DNA of 64,000 nt from Chromobacterium sp. ATCC 53434 (GTDB taxonomy: Bacteria > Pseudomonadota > Gammaproteobacteria > Burkholderiales > Chromobacteriaceae). Shown here one piece after another: positions 54,865 through 61,238 of this stretch. A program made the position numbers and the translations under genes. Position 1 is the stretch's first letter. Each line of letters begins with the position of its first letter. A model generated the notes under the pieces. That model was not told where the DNA came from. It did not search any database and was given only the letters and a program-made list of their open reading frames with translations. The stretch spans positions 2,852,001 through 2,916,000 of the forward strand of contig NZ_CP025429.1 in assembly GCF_002848345.1 (NCBI RefSeq), written 5' to 3'.

Positions 54865-55977
54865 ATGAGATCTCGCATGTTTATAACAGGAGCGACAGGC
54901 TTCCTTGGCGGCGAATTGGCTGCCCAACTGATCAAAAGTCCACAATGGGATGAAGCATTATTTTTAGTTAGAGCCTGCAGCCCTGCTCATGGGAGGCTTC
55001 GCTTGGCTGACACGCTACTGAAGCATGGCGTCGAGTTCAAATTAATTCCCAGACTACGTCTCGATCAGATTATTTGCGGTGATTTGAACACCGCTTTTGA
55101 ATGGGGAAAAGACCTACATAAGCTGGCGGATCAATTGGATATCATTAATTTAGCAGCAGTGACATCTTTAAGCCATCAGCCGTCTTTATGGACTAGCAAT
55201 GTTACTGCTGTGGTCAATATGGCCGGACTATTGCAAGGCTTGTGCGCAGTACGGCGCTTTATTCAGGTTGGCATCGCCACATCTTGCGGTCAACAAGCGA
55301 TTTCTCCAGTGCTAGAAAGCTACGATGCCAGAGAGCATACGCAGCATTTTTTAAAATATACTGCGAGTAAATATGCCGCAGAGTCTCAGTTAAGGAAAAA
55401 ATTCCCCACCCTCCCATTGATCGCTGTTCGCCCCTCCACCATTATTGGCCATTCCCAGCATGGCTGTACAACATCCGGCAGCATGTATTGGCCATTCCGC
55501 ATTGCTCGCGCCTTGGGATGCTTTCCTTTCAAACCACAACAGGCCATGGATATCGTGCCAGTTGATTATTGCGCTCAAGCTTTGCTTTTTTTAAGCAATA
55601 AACGCAAGCTTGCAGACCGGATATATCACATTTCTTCCGGCTTGATAGATTCATGCACCTTTGCCGAAATCAATGCCAGCATCACCCAAGCCGTAGCCAA
55701 TTCTCCAGTACAAAACTACCAATATAAATCAACCACCGAGATCTCAAAGCTACAGAGCCAATTTCCCGAACTACTGGGGGCTTGTGACACGAAGTTGGTC
55801 ATGCGAGCCATCAGAACGTACGCCCTGTTTTCTTTGTCTGGCCTGACTTTCAGCAATCAGAGCTTACTAGATGAAGGCATGCCGCCGCCACCGCCATTCT
55901 CAAGCTATGCCGGCCTATGCGAAATCACCAGTCAGACTAGCTCCATTATTGAACAAATGCAGCACGACTATTCGTAA
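54865..55977 (+). CDS. Extended SDR (thioester-reductase/epimerase-like) oxidoreductase
   Basis: 370 residues. The NAD(P)-binding motif FITGATGFLGGELAAQL is at residues 7-23, with LVRA downstream. The catalytic YxxxK is in LKYTASKYAAESQL around residue 172, and VRPSTIIGHSQHG is typical of the thioester-reductase or male-sterility branch of extended SDRs. Such enzymes reduce acyl thioesters to aldehydes or alcohols, or modify sugars or steroids. It is third gene of the cupin-hydrolase-SDR-UbiC-like operon, and may act on the same small molecule as its neighbours. No carrier-protein gene is in view. Confidence 0.82.
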   Translation: MRSRMFITGATGFLGGELAAQLIKSPQWDEALFLVRACSPAHGRLRLADTLLKHGVEFKLIPRLRLDQIICGDLNTAFEWGKDLHKLADQLDIINLAAVTSLSHQPSLWTSNVTAVVNMAGLLQGLCAVRRFIQVGIATSCGQQAISPVLESYDAREHTQHFLKYTASKYAAESQLRKKFPTLPLIAVRPSTIIGHSQHGCTTSGSMYWPFRIARALGCFPFKPQQAMDIVPVDYCAQALLFLSNKRKLADRIYHISSGLIDSCTFAEINASITQAVANSPVQNYQYKSTTEISKLQSQFPELLGACDTKLVMRAIRTYALFSLSGLTFSNQSLLDEGMPPPPPFSSYAGLCEITSQTSSIIEQMQHDYS

Positions 55978-56021
55978 TCGTCAGCCATCTTGCTCTGGCA
56001 GCTTTATCCAAGGAATTGACT

Positions 56022-56660
56022 ATGCGTGGGAAGTGGCCTCTACTCCGGCCAAGTAAAAATATATCGGAAGATGTCTGGCTTTACCCAGGTTGGGAAGATA
56101 CTGCATTAATTCGTTTAAAAGCATTTTTATTGTTGCAAGGATTCAACTCTATTTTGTTATCGACTCCTTGCCTGACGGATGCCTTACAAGCATGGTGCAG
56201 AAACTTTCGTATCGTTCCACAACCAAGAGTCATCTTAAAACATGACAAGACGGCATTTCGCCCGGCGCCAACCTTTACCAAAGAACAATTGAGATTAAAG
56301 GATGGAGAAGTAATACATCATTGCAGGGCAGTCATCACTTGCGCAAATTTGACACTGGCAAGCATTGATCACTGGTATCCACCCAATCGCATCAGCAATC
56401 ATCAAGCAAAATCAGAACTGGCGATGATCTTGCAAGCCAGCCTGCGCAGAGAGCTTCTAGAATCAAAAATCCTTTGGACCATGCTGCCCAGCCATCTTGA
56501 TCCAATCAAAAAAAATCATTCCCTTAGACGGTTAAGAATACCGAGAAGGGTTTTACAACATTACTCCATCTTATATGGCTCGGACAATCACCCTTACTGC
56601 CTGGCTCTTGAGAATTACATGAATGGAATTTTTGCATTTCCGCTCAATAGCTTTTCTTAA
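56022..56660 (+). CDS. Putative UbiC-like (chorismate lyase fold) protein
   Basis: 212 residues from ATG 56022 (AAGGA 7 nt upstream). No signal peptide. The segments GEVIHHCRAVITCANLTLAS, DHWYPPNRIS and, near the end, RRVLQHYSILYGSDNHPYCL with ENYMNGI recall proteins of the chorismate-lyase-like fold, where a NWYVP-RL segment and a C-terminal E-Y pair are common. Similarity is faint and judged by eye. If correct, it might release or bind an aromatic acid. It is the last gene of the operon, followed by a strong hairpin at 56673-56708. Confidence 0.45.
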   Translation: MRGKWPLLRPSKNISEDVWLYPGWEDTALIRLKAFLLLQGFNSILLSTPCLTDALQAWCRNFRIVPQPRVILKHDKTAFRPAPTFTKEQLRLKDGEVIHHCRAVITCANLTLASIDHWYPPNRISNHQAKSELAMILQASLRRELLESKILWTMLPSHLDPIKKNHSLRRLRIPRRVLQHYSILYGSDNHPYCLALENYMNGIFAFPLNSFS

Positions 56661-56672
56661 AACTGGCTTTTA

Positions 56673-56708
56673 CCTCGCCCTGAGCATCGCGCTCGAGGGC
56701 GAGGGTCT
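56673..56708. terminator. Bidirectional terminator hairpin
   Basis: CCTCGCCCT (56673-56681) pairs with AGGGCGAGG (56696-56704), with an inner GAGC/GCTC stem, between the convergent UbiC-like and Hpt genes. Confidence 0.7.
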
Positions 56709-56710
56709 TA

Positions 56711-57040
56711 TTAACCCCTTGATTCGGTATTGGTAATCCTATTATCCATTTTACTGATAGATCCTCTCACTACATCTCTCAAATTTTCCATCTCGATCTT
56801 CATCTTTTCAATATCCTTCTGCAAAGAAACTGATTCAATCTCAGAGCAACATGCAGCCAGGTCATTCAAATCCAAGTAAAGAGACAAACCTGCCAGCGAG
56901 TGAGAAACACCGACCATTTCGTCATAACTTCCCGATTCGAAAAGTAAAATCAGCCGCAAAAAATCCGCCTGAATTCTTTCTCTCGCCATGCACAAAACGG
57001 AACGACTTACAATATTCTTACCACCATCATACTCAGTCAT
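56711..57040 (-). CDS. Stand-alone Hpt (histidine phosphotransfer) protein
   Basis: 109 residues from ATG 57040 (GGAGGAG upstream). All-helical. The phosphotransfer motif is MVGVSHSLAGLSLYLDLNDL, in which the His of HSLAG fits the HxLKG site (Lys replaced by Ala), followed by CSEIESVSLQKD. It probably supplies the phosphotransfer step missing from the hybrid kinase at 48822, passing phosphate from its receiver to the response regulator. It is divergent from the 125-residue gene and shares an operator site (57125-57138) with it. The A in place of K is unusual but seen in some functional Hpts. Confidence 0.75.
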   Translation of the reverse strand: MTEYDGGKNIVSRSVLCMARERIQADFLRLILLFESGSYDEMVGVSHSLAGLSLYLDLNDLAACCSEIESVSLQKDIEKMKIEMENLRDVVRGSISKMDNRITNTESRG

Positions 57041-57124
57041 CACCTTACTCCTCCATAGGCAAGCATCACCAAGGATGTGACTAGTACACCTCAATCACAA
57101 TAAACACAGTTCTTTTATATTATT

Positions 57125-57138
57125 TTAGGACAACTCTT
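57125..57138. promoter_or_regulatory. Candidate operator TAGGA-N4-TCTTA
   Basis: TAGGA-caac-TCTTA, 85 bp upstream of the Hpt start and 79 bp upstream of the 125-residue gene. It sits in the middle of the divergent promoter region. Confidence 0.55.
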
Positions 57139-57216
57139 AAAATTTATTCCAAATCTCCCATCGAGTTAGAATACAAACTACCATCCAACAAGAAAATAAT
57201 ACAAGGAACTATCTAG

Positions 57217-57594
57217 ATGGAAAAAAAACTTGAAATAACAGCAAGCCATGTCGCCAACCGAATTCTAATAGCCATCCACATCGACCGCATCAGAAGCTTT
57301 TTATTGGAAGTCGAGATTCAGCTACGAAAGCAAGACATATGTCGAGCGGCATGCTTTTCTGAAAGAGCTCGTTTAACTCCTTGTCGAAAACCAGAAAAAG
57401 AAATTGATGAAATCATCAATAATGAAATAATGAACGCACTGCAAGAAATAGACTTCTTGGCACAGAATACCGGTTTAGCTACGATCATGCAGGAAAGTAG
57501 AAAATCGATGATTGCCTGCCGGGAAAACAATCCCAAAGCAATCAGACAAGCACTGCTTAATTTGATCATGGCCCTGGAAAGAGAAATTTCATGA
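57217..57594 (+). CDS. Helical protein of unknown function divergent from Hpt
   Basis: 125 residues, no signal peptide, predicted nearly all alpha-helix (RIRSFLLEVEIQLRKQDICR, then NNEIMNALQEIDFLAQNTGL). The C-terminal helices (QALLNLIMALEREIS) are compatible with a four-helix bundle like that of Hpt proteins, but no HxxKG-type His is present. It could be a decoy or regulator of the phosphorelay; this is inference from location and the shared operator. AGGAAC lies upstream of ATG 57217. It is the last gene of the AT-rich island; GC rises sharply after it. Confidence 0.6.
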   Translation: MEKKLEITASHVANRILIAIHIDRIRSFLLEVEIQLRKQDICRAACFSERARLTPCRKPEKEIDEIINNEIMNALQEIDFLAQNTGLATIMQESRKSMIACRENNPKAIRQALLNLIMALEREIS

Positions 57595-57811
57595 CGCCAC
57601 ACCTAAAAACAGTGCCAGGACCGCATCGACAGCGACGATTCGCGATACGACATGCAGTCTGCCCCGATACGGTCGAATGCCCTCGCGGTGCCCGGCATTG
57701 CCTGATGCGCGGCCACCCCTACCACGTCTGAGCCGCTTGGCTTGCGAGCCACGCGTGCACGGCATCAGCGATGCGGCAGGCTCCCCTCCGCCCGCTGCAG
57801 CTGCGTCGCCA

Positions 57812-59320
57812 TCAATCGGCCATCGCCGGCAAGGCCGCGGCATAGCGTTTGAACGTGTCAAACTTGGCGCCAATGCGATGCCTGTCGCCGTTGCGCGGCC
57901 GCCATAGCGTCGGCGTGGACATCGTTCCATCGATGCATTCGAGAAACGCCTCTGCGCTGCGGCTCCAGCCCAGCTCCACCGCGGCCAGGGCCGCCAGCCC
58001 GCGCAATGGAAGCATCTGAGCATCGGGCTTGGCCAACAACTCGAACTCCAGGGTATCGGCAATGGCCTGCAGCCAGGCTTCGCATCTGACACCTCCGCCG
58101 ACCACCGTCAACGGGGCGGTGGCTTGCATGCCCAACAACTCGGCGCACCAGCGCAACGACAAGGCGGTGCCCTGCAACACCGCTTGAAGAATCTGGCCGC
58201 GGGTGGTCGCGGCCGTAATGCCCAACAGCGCTCCGCTCGGCGCAGGCAAGACAATCGGACACCGTTCCGCGTGCAGGTAAGGAACGAACAATAAGGAAGC
58301 GGGCACCTCGACGTCCCGTACCTCGGCGGCAAACTGCCGGAAGAAGTCGGCGGCGCCATCCCCGTGCTGATGGCCAATCAGGGTGAGCGCCCAGCGCAGA
58401 ATATTGCCGGCGTTCAGCGTCGGTGCCACCCGCAGCGACAGGCCGTCGGCAATCCCGGCTAGCCTGAACACCGAGCGGCAAGGCATGGCCGCCGCCGTAT
58501 CGGGAGGCGCCAGATGCGCAAGCCAAGCCGTCGTGCCCAGGTATAGATACGCCTCGCCCGCCCGGCATACCCCAGCGCCCAGCGTCGCGGCCCCGGCATC
58601 GCCCATTCCGCACAGCACCGGGGTGCCGGCGGCAAAGCCTGTCTGGCTGGCGGCTAACGCGGAAACGACGCCGGCCAGCTCCCCCGGACGGCGCAGCTCG
58701 GGCATCAGTTCCAGCGGAAAACCATAATCGGCGAGCAAGCCGGCATGCCAGGCATCGGCCTTGGGCAAATACAGCCCGGTAGTCGAGGCATTGGTGCGAT
58801 CGGTGATGTGGCTTCCCGTCAGGCACAGCACGACATAATCCTTGGCGCCCAGCACGATGCGCCTCAGCCGTTGGCAATCCCGGGAAAATTCGCTGCGCCA
58901 GCGCAGCAGCTTGGGAAGAATGGACGCCGCCGTCAGCGGATTGTCGAGCTCGCGCGACAAGATGTCGGCGCCATAACGCGCATTGACTTCCCGCGCCTCC
59001 GGCAAAGGACGCTGATCGGCATAAAGCACGGCCCGATGCAATGGCGCCTGATCGCGGTCCAAAGGCAGGAAATTCTGCATTTGTCCGCTGATGGCTATCA
59101 TCGCTATCTGGCTCGGCGCGATGCCGGAACGCCACCAATCGGCGGCGATGCGCCGTACCGCGTCGAACCAGTCGCGCGCCTCCTGTTCGACCGCGCCGTC
59201 GCCATCGCAGAAAGTCGTCAGCGCGATCGAATGCTCCAGACTCGATCCGCCATGCCGGCCGAGCAGTGCGGCCTTCACCTCTGAAGTGCCGATATCGAAG
59301 CTTGCAATATAAGACTGCAC
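57812..59320 (-). CDS. FGGY-family carbohydrate kinase (xylulokinase-like)
   Basis: 502 residues if the GTG at 59320 is used, which puts the N-terminal phosphate-1 motif ASFDIGTSEVKAALL at residues 6-20 as usual for the family; ATG 59359 is an alternative. Motifs: ISGQMQNFLPLD (sugar-binding region, QMH-like), LGAKDYVVLCLTG, GMGDAGAATLGAGVC (phosphate-2) and LTVVGGGVRCEAWLQAIAD (adenosine motif). FGGY kinases phosphorylate xylulose, glycerol, gluconate, ribulose or similar; this resembles xylulokinases most. No sugar transporter or isomerase is adjacent. GC returns to the chromosomal level here. The 217-bp spacer before 57812 shows nothing. Confidence 0.85.
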   Translation of the reverse strand: MQSYIASFDIGTSEVKAALLGRHGGSSLEHSIALTTFCDGDGAVEQEARDWFDAVRRIAADWWRSGIAPSQIAMIAISGQMQNFLPLDRDQAPLHRAVLYADQRPLPEAREVNARYGADILSRELDNPLTAASILPKLLRWRSEFSRDCQRLRRIVLGAKDYVVLCLTGSHITDRTNASTTGLYLPKADAWHAGLLADYGFPLELMPELRRPGELAGVVSALAASQTGFAAGTPVLCGMGDAGAATLGAGVCRAGEAYLYLGTTAWLAHLAPPDTAAAMPCRSVFRLAGIADGLSLRVAPTLNAGNILRWALTLIGHQHGDGAADFFRQFAAEVRDVEVPASLLFVPYLHAERCPIVLPAPSGALLGITAATTRGQILQAVLQGTALSLRWCAELLGMQATAPLTVVGGGVRCEAWLQAIADTLEFELLAKPDAQMLPLRGLAALAAVELGWSRSAEAFLECIDGTMSTPTLWRPRNGDRHRIGAKFDTFKRYAAALPAMAD

Positions 59321-59566
59321 CCACCGCCCCCGTGTGTTGCCGCGCCGGCATGGCGCCATGCGTTTCAATCTAGAACATTTATCCATCAGACTGATGCGCC
59401 GCGCAGTATTTCGGATTTGTCTTAAAAATGGCGGCGCGGCGGGCATTCAAGCCGGCATGGCCGGCATCGGACCGGCAGCGCTGACGCGGGCTCGCACCCG
59501 GCGGTGGTGGCCATCGACGGCGTCTTGGGGACGGAGGGAAGTTCGGCCAGGTTTTGGCGACAGGCA

Positions 59567-59634
59567 GAAAAAAAGCCGCATGGCGCGGCTGCAAAGGGGT
59601 AGATCGATTGAACGCAAGCAATATTGTTCAATCG
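59567..59634 (-). ncRNA. Candidate small RNA of about 68 nt
   Basis: On the minus strand a promoter (59668-59641) is followed by a 9-bp hairpin CGATTGAAC / GTTCAATCG with a 12-nt loop (59634-59605), an unpaired stretch ATCTACCCCTTTGC, and a rho-independent terminator AGCCGC-gccat-GCGGCT-TTTTTT (59590-59568). Promoter, structured body, C-rich single-stranded seed able to pair with Shine-Dalgarno sequences, and terminator are the normal parts of an sRNA. No protein frame is convincing here. The rest of 59321-59839 shows nothing else. Confidence 0.55.
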
Positions 59635-59640
59635 CAGACC

Positions 59641-59668
59641 AATTTAACACAGATAAGCCACTCGGCAA
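59641..59668 (-). promoter_or_regulatory. Promoter of the candidate small RNA
   Basis: On the minus strand TTGCCG (59668-59663, 4/6) and TAAATT (59646-59641, 4/6) with a 16-bp spacer; predicted start near 59634, at the base of the first hairpin. Confidence 0.45.
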
Positions 59669-59839
59669 AATTCATTTGGCAAGCGTTAATCGCCAAAATT
59701 GGCACATATGAGAAAAAACAATGGCACCGGCGGGCCGGCCTGCGCCTCTCCCGCCCGGCGCCAAACGCCGTCGAGCCTGTTCAACGTCTTTTGCGGCAGC
59801 GGCCGTTTTCTGCCGGAGGCTCTCGCAAGCAAGCGGCCG

Positions 59840-61036
59840 CTACACAGCGGCGCCGTCGGTCTCCGGCGCTTGCCCGACCCGCAGCGACGCCGCCGCCGCC
59901 ATGCCCAGCAAGGCGCACGCCATGCCGGCCAGGAATACCGCGCCGTAACCGAAGCGGTCCGCGAACAGGCCCGCGATCGGACCGGTCAGGCCATAGGCCA
60001 GGTCCTGGCAGGCGGCGAAACCGCCCAGGGCCGAGCCGCGCAGATGCGCGGGCACCCGACGCACCACTTCGACGCCCATGGCAGGAAACACCATCGAGCA
60101 GCCGATGCCAGTCAGCAAGGCGCCGGCCAGCGCGCCGGCCGGGTTTGGCGACAGCCAGATCAGCGCCTGGCCGCAAGCCTCTATCGCCAGCGACAGCATC
60201 GCCACCCGCGCGCCGCCGATGCGATCGGGCAGATGGCCGAAACCCAATCGCACCAGCACGAAGCCGGCGCCGAAACCGGTCAGTCCCAAACCGCCCCAGG
60301 CCCAGCCCCGGCTGGAAAAATACAGCGCGAAAAACGCGCCCAGGCCGGCGAAACCGACCCCTTGCAGGAATACCGCCGCGCCGGGCAGACCGATGCGGCC
60401 GACAATGCGCAGGAACGGCTCTCGCTTGCCGACCGGCGGCGCGACCGGCGCGAAACGATGCACCAGCGCCAGCCCGGCCAACGGCAACAAAATGCAAACC
60501 AGCATCAGGACTTCGAAACCGGCATGACGGTACAGCAGCAGGCCGAGCGGGCCGCCGGCGGCGAAGGCGCCGTACATGCCGATGCCGACCAGCGACATCA
60601 CCCGGCCGGAATGGGCCGGCCCCATCAGGCCTATGCTCCACGCCGCCATGCCGACGATGGCCAGACTCTCGCCCAGGCCCAGCAGCAGGCGGCCAGCCAG
60701 CAGGATGCCCAGGCCAAGACCCGGCTGCGCCGCGAACCGCGCCGACACCAGACAGACCAGGCCGGCCAGCGCGTACCAGCACAAACCGCGCTGCATGCAG
60801 GCCTTGCCGCCGCGCAGATCGGACAGGCGACCGGCGTAACCCCGGGTCAGGATGGTGGACAAGAAGGCGATGCCGACCGCCAGGCCGCCGGCGGCATTGC
60901 CGAAATGCAGCGTGTCGATCACATGGATGGAGGTCGCCGGCAGCGACATCGCCACGGCGAGATAGGACAGGAACAAGGCGGCGGTCTTCGCCAGCAGGCG
61001 ACGATAGGCGACGGGAAAAGCGACGACTTCGGACAT
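59840..61036 (-). CDS. MFS transporter (YhhS/YfcJ-like)
   Basis: 398 residues from ATG 61036 (GGAG 11 nt upstream). Twelve transmembrane segments, with MFS motif A-like RGYAGRLSDLRGGKACM between helices 2 and 3 and LLAGRLLLGLGESLAIVG in helix 4. The sequence resembles E. coli YhhS/YfcJ (UPF0226), thought to be efflux carriers; substrate unknown. There are no operon partners. The gene is followed at some distance by the candidate sRNA on the same strand. Confidence 0.85.
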   Translation of the reverse strand: MSEVVAFPVAYRRLLAKTAALFLSYLAVAMSLPATSIHVIDTLHFGNAAGGLAVGIAFLSTILTRGYAGRLSDLRGGKACMQRGLCWYALAGLVCLVSARFAAQPGLGLGILLAGRLLLGLGESLAIVGMAAWSIGLMGPAHSGRVMSLVGIGMYGAFAAGGPLGLLLYRHAGFEVLMLVCILLPLAGLALVHRFAPVAPPVGKREPFLRIVGRIGLPGAAVFLQGVGFAGLGAFFALYFSSRGWAWGGLGLTGFGAGFVLVRLGFGHLPDRIGGARVAMLSLAIEACGQALIWLSPNPAGALAGALLTGIGCSMVFPAMGVEVVRRVPAHLRGSALGGFAACQDLAYGLTGPIAGLFADRFGYGAVFLAGMACALLGMAAAASLRVGQAPETDGAAV

Positions 61037-61141
61037 GAAACAATCTCCGCACCGCGGGCGGGGGCGGCAGGCGTCTCGACGCGGATGCCACGCACCCAGC
61101 CACCCGGCGGTGGACAAAAGCGCGTGGATTGACGTAAGCGC

Positions 61142-61161
61142 TTAGAGCCCGCGAACAGGCC
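61142..61161. repeat. Possible solo element end (TTA-GAGCCC)
   Basis: TTA-GAGCCCGCGAACAGGCC resembles the TTA-GAGCC starts at 20798 and 34566. No matching second end was found, so the relationship is tentative. Confidence 0.2.
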
Positions 61162-61238
61162 CTTACGGTTACGGGCGGCTGCCCGCAGCGCATGGCGGGG
61201 CAAGATAGCAGCAAGCCGCCCGGCCGGCAAGCGCCGGC

